The notes under the pieces: generated by a model | What the model saw: the letters and a program-made list of their open reading frames with translations, nothing else | Told to the model about the DNA's origin: nothing | Databases searched by the model: none | Source of the DNA: Geomobilibacter sp964432205 | Lineage (GTDB): Bacteria; Desulfobacterota; Desulfuromonadia; Geobacterales; DSM-12255 | Direction of reading: 5' to 3' | Assembly: GCA_964432205.1 (NCBI GenBank) | Contig: CAYSMK010000016.1 | Span: forward strand, 1 to 64,000 | DNA length: 64,000 nt | Program-made: the position numbers and the translations under genes | Shown here: positions 31,170-40,023 of the stretch, piece by piece | Layout: every line of letters begins with the position of its first letter | Position numbering within the stretch: the first letter of the stretch is position 1

Positions 31170-31885
31170 TTATCTCCGTACTCTTCGCAAATCTTCAGCG
31201 ATATCTGCACATCGCGATGCCACGCCTTCTATAATGACGTCTTCAACCCCACACTCCCGCATCGTGTCCGAAAGTCGGTTAACCGACTCTGCATCCTGCG
31301 CCAACACCGTCCGTAATTCTTCCTGGTTGACCTTATCTACGAGCGATTCAGCGATCTTCTCCCAGTCCGGCCGGCCGATGGACGGCTCCAGCTCTTCTTC
31401 TCAACGAGAACTCCGGGGAATCCCATCCGGATCGTGGAACATCGGTGCAAAATCGTAAAGCGGTGATAATGCCACGGTACCATCCGACTGCTTGAGGAAA
31501 GCCGTGTTGCGTCCATGATTGTCGGTATTGCGCAGGGCCGCATTGAGGATGTCACGTCGTATGTACTCGATGATCTCCCTCTTAGGGTCGCAGGCATATT
31601 GGGCTATGACTTTGCAGAACTCTACATGGTTACCTCTTTTGCCGAACTCTGCTATGCCGGCAGCAGAAGAAAGAGTTTCAAGGCCTAGCCTGTCGATCTT
31701 GCCGCCGATAGCGCGGCGGTCGAACCGGGGGATAAAAAGGGCATCATTGATGAATTCCAGCGACGCACCGACCCTTAGCCCGAAACGCCGTGCCACTTCA
31801 AGGTATGGGGCCTCGTTTCTCAGCACAGCCCGGTCTTTTTCGGTTTTCCCACGAGGGAATTTCACAAGCCAGTACTCCCCACTTC
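31170..31885 (-). pseudogene. HipA-like kinase, truncated and frameshifted
   Basis: The minus strand reads YWLVKFPRGKTEKDRAVLRN, RFDRRAIGGKIDRLGLETLS, NTDNHGRNTAFL (catalytic N-x-D-x-H-x-x-N) and PLYDFAPMF (metal-binding Asp), the core of a HipA Ser/Thr kinase. An in-frame stop at about 31887 cuts off the N-terminal domain. A second lesion near 31400 shifts the last 75 codons into another frame, in which the reading continues to a stop at 31170. The gene is therefore dead in this assembly. Confidence 0.7.
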
Positions 31886-32022
31886 TTCAAGAAGCGTGAA
31901 AGCCCTTTGAAACTATGACACAGCGGGCGGGTGAAAAAGGCTTAGCTTTTGACCTGCGTCATTATGGACGCCCAAAATACCGCTTAAACTGGGGCCATAC
32001 TCGAACCACGGAGGTCATCACT

Positions 32023-32607
32023 ATGCAACTGAATCACAACCCCGGCAAGATGCCAAAAAACAACGTCACGGCTGTGATGGTCGAAGAGCACAAACTCATC
32101 CTGCGCATGATCGCGCTGGTGGAGAAGAACGTGGCCCTCGCCGAAGCGAGCCGATTTTCCGACTGGAATTTCTATCTTGACGGAGCCTTGCCGTTTATAA
32201 AGCACTATGCCGACCGTTTTCACCACGCCAAGGAAGAGGACGTGCTGTTTAAGGCACTAGTGGCCAACGGCATGCCCGAGCTGAACTCGCCGGTCGGGGC
32301 GATGCTGATGGCTCACGACCAGGGACGCTCCTTCGTTCGCGGCATGGAAAGCGCGGCGCAGCGCCTGCTGGCCGGCGAGAGTGCCGTTGCCGAACTGGCC
32401 GAAAATGCCAGGGGCTATTGCGCCCTGCTGCGCGACCATATTGAAAAAGAAGACACTATCCTCTACCCACTCGCAGAGCGCATCTTGCCCGAAGCAGTAC
32501 GGCCGGCCATGATCACGGCCTACGCCGCGGCCGAGGCGGCCAGTCCCGGGCTGGAGGCGACCTTCCGGCGCCTGGTCGAAGGGTACGAGGCCAAGCGGCT
32601 CGCCTGA
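32023..32607 (+). CDS. Hemerythrin-domain protein (hybrid across an integration site)
   Basis: 194 residues with an HHE-type four-helix domain. Iron-ligand candidates are EEHKLI, HYADRFHHAKEEDVLF, AHDQGRS and DHIEKEDTILYPLAE. It may bind oxygen or NO through a di-iron site. The start at 32023 follows CGGAGG. From TATGCCGACCG (32206-32216) onward the gene has a homologous but diverged counterpart at 41859-42275, which begins at exactly the same 11 bases. I therefore read the 3' part of this gene as brought in by the mobile element, which restored a full-length gene. Confidence 0.85.
   Translation: MQLNHNPGKMPKNNVTAVMVEEHKLILRMIALVEKNVALAEASRFSDWNFYLDGALPFIKHYADRFHHAKEEDVLFKALVANGMPELNSPVGAMLMAHDQGRSFVRGMESAAQRLLAGESAVAELAENARGYCALLRDHIEKEDTILYPLAERILPEAVRPAMITAYAAAEAASPGLEATFRRLVEGYEAKRLA
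32206..32216. repeat. Putative attachment site, left
   Basis: TATGCCGACCG within the hemerythrin gene is identical to 41859-41869. It lies in codons for Y-A-D-R of the conserved HYADRFHH motif. On the right side, homology to the hemerythrin gene begins exactly at this repeat. Confidence 0.55.
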
Positions 32608-32626
32608 CCGCAACCGGCGCTCCACC

Positions 32627-32665
32627 AAAAAAACCAACAGCTCCTGGGGTCCCAAAGGCTGTTGG
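32627..32665 (-). terminator. Terminator, mainly minus strand
   Basis: Stem CCAACAGC/GCTGTTGG. On the minus strand it is followed by seven T residues. It lies 100 bp past the helicase stop and so ends the element's operon. It also sits 26 bp past the hemerythrin stop on the other strand. Confidence 0.7.
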
Positions 32666-32764
32666 CGTTTGGGGCGGATTTCGCCAACGGCAACTTGCAC
32701 CCGCAGGCGGGCCAGGCGAGGTTAGGCGAGGTCGACCATGTGAAGCAAAGAGAGGGGGTCCCAC

Positions 32765-35077
32765 TCAGCTCCTGCCGGGCGGCTTCGGCCGCGATGTGGC
32801 TGGCGGGGTGACGAAGGCCGCGTCTCTAAGGCGTCCATCGAGACCTACGACACGCTGATGCCAGCGCGGGCCGGCCTCAACAGCCTTCCGGATGGTTTCC
32901 TTACATCCAACGAAGATAACCTCGCATTCGGCGCGAGTCAGCGCCGTGTAAACCCACGTCAAATCCAGTATACGTGACTTCAGACCGCCGAACCTATCGA
33001 CCTGTCGATGTACGGGCACAATAACGCGTGGAAACTGTGACCCTTGCGCCTTATGACAGGTCACTGCGTAGCCGTGGTCGAGAATAGTGTCGCCAAAGAC
33101 ATCCGTCAGTAGTATCGGCACCTCGACATCGTCGATCAGTGCCATGCCGACGATGGGGGCTTCGCCTTCCTTGATCGATGGGGGAGCATCCAGCGCCTCG
33201 ACGATGGTACCCACTGAGCCATTCGTGACCTCGCGCTCCCAGTCGTTCCGGGTGAAGATGATGCGGTCACCTTCCCGGAATTTCGTTGCTGCCGGGTTGC
33301 CGTTGAAGTCGCGGATACGAATGGGTCGACCGTAGGCATTAGTAGCTCTCTGACAGGCGACGTTGGCACTATCGACACCGGACATGCCGTTGTTGCGAAT
33401 GGCGCAGATGATTTGCGTGCGCTCCTTGTCCTGCATATACAGCCCGAGAACCTTCGACATGATTTCCACGTTGCTGCATTGCTCGATTCGGACGCCCGGT
33501 ACCCCCTTGGTCGGCCATGCCCCCTTGCGGATCTCAGCAGCGAAACTGGGGATGCCAGTGCTGCCGTCCTGTCGCTTGACCACGGTCAGGCTGACCTTAG
33601 GAACAGACGGAGTCACGACCAGCTTATGAAACACTAGCCCAGCGCCGATGGGTGGCAATTGGTAGGGGTCGCCGACCAGTACCATCCGGACGTTGTCCGG
33701 CAGGGTCTGAAATATCCGGTAAGCGGTCTTGAGGTCGAGCATCGAAGCCTCGTCGATCACGTAGTAGGTGTGGGCGCCGCGCTCGCCGATTATCTTCTCC
33801 GAGTTATTAAGAAACCCGGCAATGGTGTGGCTCTCCTTGCCGGTGGCCTCTCGCATGCGCTTTGCCGCCTTGCCGGCCAGTGCCATCTGCACGACGCCAT
33901 ACCCGACCTTCGCGAGCACGTAGTAGAGAGCCTCCAGCACGGTGGTCTTGCCGGTGCCAGCGCCGCCGGTGATGACACTGAACCGTTCGGCAACGCTCAT
34001 GTGGACGGCGGCACGTTGCTCTGAAGTTAAGGTGACATCTTTCTCCGTCTCGTAGTCGTCAATCAGGGCGTCGATTCTGGCAACCGTTGTGCCGGCGAGC
34101 AGGGGCGACAACTGGGAATCGTTCTCGGACACGAACGCGACGATCCTGTTCGCCACGGTCGCCTCCATGACGTAGGGACCAACGGTCTGGTACAGCCCCT
34201 CGGGCGTGACTAAGTAGGAGCCGTTGGTCTTTGCCAGAGACATGGCGGCATCCATCAAGCGGTGGGATTTGGCGGTGTTACCGTTGACGAACAGAAGACG
34301 GCGCAATTTCTCCCGAACCTTCTCTGGGTGTGCCGCCGTGTCCTGTTTGCGAGTAATCGAGTACAGCGCTTCTTCGACAGCGCCCGACAGGCGGCGCGAG
34401 TCACCGGGCGCCAGCCCGAAAACCTGCGTGGCGAAGCGGTCAACCTTCTGCCAGTTCCCCTCATACGAGAGCAGGCGATAGGGATCGTCCTCCAGCATCT
34501 CCTTAGCCCTCTTCCCGTGGCGGTCGAGGAACTTCCGCGCCAGGATCGCGGGGAATCCGTGTTTTTGGAGGTATGAGATGAAGCGGCCGTTAGTATAGTG
34601 GCACCATGCATCCGCAAGCCGGACGGCCGCGTCATGAGTCAAGACTCTCTCCAACTCGGCGACGTTACCCTCGTCGAGGATGTCGTAGAGCTTATCGCGA
34701 AAGGCAATCCAGAGGTCATTGGCCTTCGATTCGCCGATGCCCCGGAACCGGTCGCTGTGCGCTAAAATCTCTCGGATGACCTTGCCGCTGCACGCGGTCA
34801 TGGCCAGCTCGGTCGGCTCTACCTGTATCTCCGTCACGTCGTATGGTCCGCGCTTCTCGGTGACCTCGGTCGCGGCGCCTTTGACCTCCCAGAACTGGTA
34901 AGGCTCCGGCTTGAACCCGTTGAGCAGTTTCTGGGGAACTTTGACCTGCACACCCTCCCGAGCCAGTTTCTCGCCCCTCTCGTTGACGAGGTGACCATAG
35001 AAGATTATGCCACCGTAGCCAAACGGGTTGTCGGAGCGGACAGTGCGGATGTATACGGTGCCCGACCACGGAGTCAT
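32765..35077 (-). CDS. RecD-like superfamily 1 helicase
   Basis: 770 residues. An N-terminal region with helix-hairpin-helix-like parts (SDRFRGIGESKAND), then an ATPase core at about 340-740: Walker A GGAGTGKT, Walker B YYVIDEASMLD, GDPYQLPPIGAG, and motif VI-type AVTCHKAQGSQFPRVIV with TALTRAE. It resembles RecD2/TraA-type 5'-3' helicases that act without RecBC. The ATG overlaps the previous stop (ATGA), so it is translationally coupled to the four upstream genes. It probably processes element DNA during excision or integration, or is an anti-phage cargo. The coupling favours a core role. Confidence 0.88.
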   Translation of the reverse strand: MTPWSGTVYIRTVRSDNPFGYGGIIFYGHLVNERGEKLAREGVQVKVPQKLLNGFKPEPYQFWEVKGAATEVTEKRGPYDVTEIQVEPTELAMTACSGKVIREILAHSDRFRGIGESKANDLWIAFRDKLYDILDEGNVAELERVLTHDAAVRLADAWCHYTNGRFISYLQKHGFPAILARKFLDRHGKRAKEMLEDDPYRLLSYEGNWQKVDRFATQVFGLAPGDSRRLSGAVEEALYSITRKQDTAAHPEKVREKLRRLLFVNGNTAKSHRLMDAAMSLAKTNGSYLVTPEGLYQTVGPYVMEATVANRIVAFVSENDSQLSPLLAGTTVARIDALIDDYETEKDVTLTSEQRAAVHMSVAERFSVITGGAGTGKTTVLEALYYVLAKVGYGVVQMALAGKAAKRMREATGKESHTIAGFLNNSEKIIGERGAHTYYVIDEASMLDLKTAYRIFQTLPDNVRMVLVGDPYQLPPIGAGLVFHKLVVTPSVPKVSLTVVKRQDGSTGIPSFAAEIRKGAWPTKGVPGVRIEQCSNVEIMSKVLGLYMQDKERTQIICAIRNNGMSGVDSANVACQRATNAYGRPIRIRDFNGNPAATKFREGDRIIFTRNDWEREVTNGSVGTIVEALDAPPSIKEGEAPIVGMALIDDVEVPILLTDVFGDTILDHGYAVTCHKAQGSQFPRVIVPVHRQVDRFGGLKSRILDLTWVYTALTRAECEVIFVGCKETIRKAVEAGPRWHQRVVGLDGRLRDAAFVTPPATSRPKPPGRS

Positions 35078-35559
35078 CGCGGCAGCCTCATTGTGTCGGT
35101 TAGGAATCGGTCGATCAGGCCGTAACGCTTCAGTGCGGCGTCTCTTACCTTCAGTTCCTCCCGCAGGTAAGCGTTCTCCTCCTCAAGCTCGTTGAGTCGC
35201 CGTCTGTCGGCGGCGCTGAGGCCGCCCTGAACGGGCGGCATGGCTGTTGAAGGGGCAATCCCCTCTGGGGCAGCCACCTCAGTGGAAACCGGCACGTCAG
35301 GCTCCCGCAGCCCGGCCGCGAGCATGTCACGGTCGAGGCCAAACAGTGCCTTGCTGATGTCGGGGTTCTGGTTGATGGCAGAACCAATTCCCAGCTCCTT
35401 GCTAATCTTCGACCGATTCAGCTTGTGCTCGATGACATCGCCGTTTTTGCGCCGAGACAGGTACGGAATAAGCTGCTCAAGGCTCTTGCCGTTCTGCCAC
35501 CTACAGAAGGCCAAATAGTTCTCCTGCGCCTTATCCTTGTTGCTCTGCCACCCCATCAT
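35074..35559 (-). CDS. Coiled-coil protein of the element
   Basis: 161 residues. The N-terminal third (RSKISKELGI) could be a small helix-turn-helix. The C terminus is a coiled coil (RRRLNELEEENAYLREELKV). This organisation resembles the TnpC-type accessory proteins of Tn554-like multi-recombinase elements, a resemblance of shape rather than sequence. Its start codon overlaps the stop of the previous gene (TAATG) and its stop overlaps the helicase start. Confidence 0.65.
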   Translation of the reverse strand: MMGWQSNKDKAQENYLAFCRWQNGKSLEQLIPYLSRRKNGDVIEHKLNRSKISKELGIGSAINQNPDISKALFGLDRDMLAAGLREPDVPVSTEVAAPEGIAPSTAMPPVQGGLSAADRRRLNELEEENAYLREELKVRDAALKRYGLIDRFLTDTMRLPR

Positions 35560-36326
35560 TAGCCTCCCTTTACGGCCTCAACGATGGCCCTCCATTTCTT
35601 GGGTGAGAGAATAACAACCGCGCCGCTGACGGTGTCGTCGTACACGAGCGCCCCCTTCTCGTTGAGCGTCAGGTAAGGCAGGTTTGAGTTTTCCGGAACT
35701 AACAGAATTGCTTCCAGGGCATCCCGTAAGTCTCCGGTGAACTCAAGCGCGCTCGGCTGGTTAGGAGGCATCATTGGCAACCGCAGGTTCTCGTCCGGGC
35801 CTTCGCTGATCGCAGCGGCGAGATCGAACCCGCCAACTTCCCTGGACTTCTCGCGGAGCTGCCTCTCCATCCACTCACAACTGCCCTCCGCCTGAATCCA
35901 GCGTTGAACAAGGTCAAGCACCCAACCTCTCGTTAGGTCGTCCTTAATCTGCATGGCGAGGTCGCGGTAGGACGGAGCTTCCTCCTTGCCCTTGTCCTGT
36001 ACCTTTCTCTTTACTGTGACAGGCTTCTTTCGCTCGGTCTCCCGCTTCTGGACATAGTTCCGGTAGACATGCTCGAACTGCCCCTGGAACTCGACCCTGG
36101 TATTGCGGATGGTCTGTGTGGCTGGAGGAACTGCTCCCTCCCCGGTATCCGGGTCCTGGCAATACTTGCCGACTGACACCGGGTTGAGCGGCTTGGTGCC
36201 GTAAGACTCAATCGCGTCGCAGGCCTGCTTGATGTTCCTCAGTGATTCGGCTTGAGTGTCCGAGAGGCGCAAAATCCAGGTCTCGAAATACTGCTGTGAT
36301 GTCTGAACTCTCTTTACATCGCCCAT
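35559..36326 (-). CDS. Element protein of unknown function (255 residues)
   Basis: No recognised domain. The first third is helical, with a central basic stretch (RETERKKPVTVKRKVQDKGK) followed by an amphipathic region. The C-terminal 70 residues look like a small beta-rich domain (LPYLTLNEKGALVYDDTVSG). It overlaps the giant recombinase gene by 13 bp and is preceded by GGAGGG. Position and size match what I recall of GmtX in gamma-mobile-trio elements, but sequence identity cannot be judged here. Confidence 0.65.
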   Translation of the reverse strand: MGDVKRVQTSQQYFETWILRLSDTQAESLRNIKQACDAIESYGTKPLNPVSVGKYCQDPDTGEGAVPPATQTIRNTRVEFQGQFEHVYRNYVQKRETERKKPVTVKRKVQDKGKEEAPSYRDLAMQIKDDLTRGWVLDLVQRWIQAEGSCEWMERQLREKSREVGGFDLAAAISEGPDENLRLPMMPPNQPSALEFTGDLRDALEAILLVPENSNLPYLTLNEKGALVYDDTVSGAVVILSPKKWRAIVEAVKGG

Positions 36327-39300
36327 CTGTCATCTCCCTCCTTGCTGTCGGTGATCATGTTGCAGTTCACACCTTCCGCCAAAAGGTTGTCAACCGTCAG
36401 CCTTCCCTTCTTGGCGGCGCCGACCAATGCCCCAGCGAACTGGTTGACGTTGTCCCGTGTGGCCTCCGGCAAGGCCAATGGTGTCTCGCTGTCAAGGGCC
36501 TTCTGGATTGCCTCTGCGCCGATCAGGTCTTCAAGTGCATTGAACATTACCGACGCGCTGTGGACACGCGCACCGGCGGGGACGTCGAGCAACAGATGCT
36601 GGGAACCGTTCATACGCAGGAGCTTGTCAACGCCACGCTCAAGAAATCTGGCATGGTCTTCTGGAACTGCGATCCCTCGTACTCCCAGAATCCGGCTGCC
36701 TTCGACAATCCGACCGATGAGGCCGATGTCAGACGTCATCTCCTGGTCGACCTTCAGGTCGTCAGCCGTAAGCCCGATGTTCTCACCGAACGGCGCGACA
36801 AGCGCGGTTGTGTTGGTGCTGCCCTTCAATAGTTGATCAAGTTGGCCTTCGCACTCTTTGAGCATGATGTAGCGGTTGACCCATTCGGTTAACCTCGGAA
36901 CCATGTCGTGGTTAAGATCATCGACGCGAGCCTCGTGGAGGCTTTTGTCGCTGATAAGCCTGTTCTTTTCGGTAGCCCCCTCGGCCTCGTCAATCTTGCA
37001 TGTGAGGTCGGATATTTTAGTCCTCAGTTTCTTTCGCTCCCGCGCCTGGGCGCGCAGTTCCGCAAGCAGGATGTTCAAGACGAGCGTCTGCTCTTGGAGC
37101 AGGAACGCGGCCGTCCGGAAGTAGATACAGTTTCCGCATCCTCCCTGCACGGGGCCGAATTCAACATCAACCGCGTCCTTCCCGTCGCTTTGGCACTCGT
37201 AGACCCCTCCCTCATTACAGGCATCACCCTTGCCGCCCATCACGCATATCCCACCTTTGACAACCGAGAAGCAGGCGAAGTCCTCGGGGAGGTTCGCGAC
37301 ATGCTCCTGGAAGCGCGGCAGGCCGACAAAGGTGTTCTCTCGGTTCCACTCGCCCTTGGCGACCTTCTCGGCGAAGGTCGCCATAGCTGACTTGAAGTCG
37401 CCATTGACAATGGCCTCGATGATCTTCTCCCGGACATGCCATGGTTGCATCTTCAGGTAGCGATGCGTCATGGCCGGGGTAAGGTGGCCGGCCACAAACT
37501 CCTGTACGATGACGGGGTCGATGCCGATCTCAATCAACCGAGAGATGCCGGCGACGCGCAGGCAATGGATGTCGAACTTCGGTCTCCTCGAACTGACGCG
37601 TGGATCTGATGCATCCTTTTTGTTTCTCGGCAGGGTGAGGCTGACCGAACCGAATCCCTCTGACTTCAACCGGGCTTCCGTCTCCATGCAGAGCGCAATA
37701 TAGGCATTGTCAATTTTTGCTTCGCTCACAGGCAGCGCCGCGACACGCAGCGCGCCGTTGCGCTCTACCTGTTTTTTGTCGCTTGGTTCGCGGAACAAGG
37801 GGATGAACCGGGGCATCCGTCCCGCGCAATCCCCGTCGGCGGAGACCTTGTCGGCGTCGCCACGAACGTCGGCGAAGGTGACCGGTTCGGGGGTCGGATC
37901 TTGTTCCATCACGTAGCGGTACTGGTACGCCAACACCTCGTAGACCCGTCGGAGCCAAAGACCATGCTGCCGAAGTTCTTTGTCGTCGCTAGCCAGCAGT
38001 TCGCTACCATCCGGCCATGGTAACTCGTAACCGCTCCTTCTCGTAGGGTTCCAGAGTTGGGTCTTATTGGTGCTGATGAACAGGCCAATATGCGCGGAGC
38101 TTCCCATGAAGTCGTCAGTCATCTGTTGAACCACGCCGGAAGGTCTTCCGTAGCGCTGCAGGTGAGTCTGGCCGTCTTCGTAGGTGTAGTGGCGCAAGGG
38201 GTGGGTGTTGTCAACCATCTTGAAGGGTTCAGGGTCGAACACCTTCTCGTCCATAAGTCCCTGGTCGAGCCAACGAACCGACTTCTTGCGCAGCGGCAGC
38301 AACAGCAGGATGGCCAGCGCTGTCCAGCGCGATGGGCACCAGGTTCCTTTGGCATCGAAATCTTCCGTGCGAAACTGGGTCCTCGCCCAGGCGAAGGTCG
38401 GCACACCGTGTTCGTTGAGGTCAAGAAGTACCTCGATCATCTTTTCGTGGATGAGCGTGGAGGTGCGGGAGCGGTGGGTTTTATTGCCCCTGTTGTTACA
38501 CTTAAAGGGGGCATTGATCAGTTCGAAGGGATTAGTTACGCCTTCCCGATACCATGGATATTCGGGTATAGAGACAACGTTCTTGAGACGCTTGAACAGG
38601 CTGGCCGCTTGGGACCACCTTTTTTGTGGGGCGTTGCCGTCTCTAGCGTCTTTGTTGACCTGCTTTCTGCAGTATGCGGCGAATGTGTCCGGATTTTTTG
38701 GGTTGTGTGGATTGAGCAAGTCTAGTGGAGTGATGTCCCACGGCGATTCGAAGCGGGGGAGCGCCCAATCGCAAAGGGATTTCACTTGTTGCGCAATCAT
38801 CTTGATGCCCGCACTACTGCTTTTGAAGGCGGCGTCCGCGAAATTGCACCATTCTTCCGGATACCCCTGTTCGATGAACCATTGCGGGTGCCACATTCTC
38901 CTTTCAACGTCAACGCGGATGGCAATGTGGGATTCGAACGGCGAAAGGTCAAATGTCGGGAGATCGTTTTCCTCGCCGTATTCGTGAAGCATCCTCCGTA
39001 ACTTTTTCAGGTTTGGATTGTTAGCATTTGAAAGCCAACCCCATTGATCCCTCAGGTCGGTGGGGATGTCTCTAGGCTCACGGATGGTCGATGAAACGAG
39101 CATGCGGCGAAATCTTTCACTTGAGCTAGCGAACCATCGGTCAAAAGGCTTCATCCATCCAAGCTCGCGGATGCGCCTGACAGAGTCCCCGCCAAGGTTT
39201 CGTGGCGGCAAAAGCAGGCCTTTTTCGGCGAGTACGAGCAAGCACATACAGGCAGAGAACGGCACGGACAAAATTGTGCGTACCTTTTCGCCTGTCATTT

Positions 39301-40009
39301 CCTCTTCAGAGTGGACGCTAAAGCCCCACTTGGCCAAAAGTTCCAGTTCGTCTCCACGCAGGCCGTCGCGAAGTGTATTGTAGTTCACCTTGCGATTGAA
39401 AAGATCAGCCTTACGTTTCCCTGGGCCCAGGAAGCGCTCGCCAGTCAGATCCATCTCGGCCAGGTTCCAGAGGTTTTGGAGGAATGTTTCAAGTGGCATG
39501 GAACCGTCTAGCCTATCCCAGCGCACGAACAGAAGCCTTGCTGAAGGGACTTCATCCGGAACCCCAAAGGTCGGGTAGGGGTAAATGTTGGCGTCATGCT
39601 TCCACGCGGTCAACCACTCATCCGCCAGGTATTCGCTGAACTGGTCTGGGGTCTTTCCATCATTCTGCCAACACTTCAACATTCGTACGACGGACACTAA
39701 TCCACTCCTCATCCACTCGCTTTGCTGCAACGAGGGGATATCTTGGAGGTTGAAGAAAATACGAGGGTACTTCCCCTTTAATGCGAGTTCAATATTCCTT
39801 CGCATATCCCACAGCACCCACTCACGGATGCTAGTATCGATGACCCCCTGAATTGTGTCGAGCAGGCTTTGGGTGCTGGTTTTCTCGGCCAGTATGTAAA
39901 TGGTTGAATCGTCGTTGTTGAATAGGACATCCTTGCCAGACCAGAACCCCTTGGAGCGCCCCAGTCCTTCAGTGCCCCTCCGTATGTTGACTTGAGTGAA
40001 TTCAGACAT
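36314..40009 (-). CDS. Giant tyrosine-recombinase-like integrase (about 1231 residues)
   Basis: A very large protein with a tyrosine-recombinase catalytic signature in its middle-to-late part: the first Arg in LLLLPLRKKSVRWLDQG, then HCLRVAGISRLIEIG, GHLTPAMTHRYLK (Tyr nucleophile). A Cys cluster (CFSVVKGGICVMGGKGDACNEGGVYECQ, then GGCGNCIYF) follows, likely zinc-binding, and then a long coiled coil (RAQARERKKLRTKISDLTCK). The start at 40009 has an AAGGAG site; the longer frame begins inside the preceding gene. It is three to four times the size of a usual integrase and works in tandem with the 550-residue recombinase encoded 14 bp upstream. Confidence 0.85.
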   Translation of the reverse strand: MSEFTQVNIRRGTEGLGRSKGFWSGKDVLFNNDDSTIYILAEKTSTQSLLDTIQGVIDTSIREWVLWDMRRNIELALKGKYPRIFFNLQDIPSLQQSEWMRSGLVSVVRMLKCWQNDGKTPDQFSEYLADEWLTAWKHDANIYPYPTFGVPDEVPSARLLFVRWDRLDGSMPLETFLQNLWNLAEMDLTGERFLGPGKRKADLFNRKVNYNTLRDGLRGDELELLAKWGFSVHSEEEMTGEKVRTILSVPFSACMCLLVLAEKGLLLPPRNLGGDSVRRIRELGWMKPFDRWFASSSERFRRMLVSSTIREPRDIPTDLRDQWGWLSNANNPNLKKLRRMLHEYGEENDLPTFDLSPFESHIAIRVDVERRMWHPQWFIEQGYPEEWCNFADAAFKSSSAGIKMIAQQVKSLCDWALPRFESPWDITPLDLLNPHNPKNPDTFAAYCRKQVNKDARDGNAPQKRWSQAASLFKRLKNVVSIPEYPWYREGVTNPFELINAPFKCNNRGNKTHRSRTSTLIHEKMIEVLLDLNEHGVPTFAWARTQFRTEDFDAKGTWCPSRWTALAILLLLPLRKKSVRWLDQGLMDEKVFDPEPFKMVDNTHPLRHYTYEDGQTHLQRYGRPSGVVQQMTDDFMGSSAHIGLFISTNKTQLWNPTRRSGYELPWPDGSELLASDDKELRQHGLWLRRVYEVLAYQYRYVMEQDPTPEPVTFADVRGDADKVSADGDCAGRMPRFIPLFREPSDKKQVERNGALRVAALPVSEAKIDNAYIALCMETEARLKSEGFGSVSLTLPRNKKDASDPRVSSRRPKFDIHCLRVAGISRLIEIGIDPVIVQEFVAGHLTPAMTHRYLKMQPWHVREKIIEAIVNGDFKSAMATFAEKVAKGEWNRENTFVGLPRFQEHVANLPEDFACFSVVKGGICVMGGKGDACNEGGVYECQSDGKDAVDVEFGPVQGGCGNCIYFRTAAFLLQEQTLVLNILLAELRAQARERKKLRTKISDLTCKIDEAEGATEKNRLISDKSLHEARVDDLNHDMVPRLTEWVNRYIMLKECEGQLDQLLKGSTNTTALVAPFGENIGLTADDLKVDQEMTSDIGLIGRIVEGSRILGVRGIAVPEDHARFLERGVDKLLRMNGSQHLLLDVPAGARVHSASVMFNALEDLIGAEAIQKALDSETPLALPEATRDNVNQFAGALVGAAKKGRLTVDNLLAEGVNCNMITDSKEGDDRWAM

Positions 40010-40023
40010 TATTACTCCTTGAT

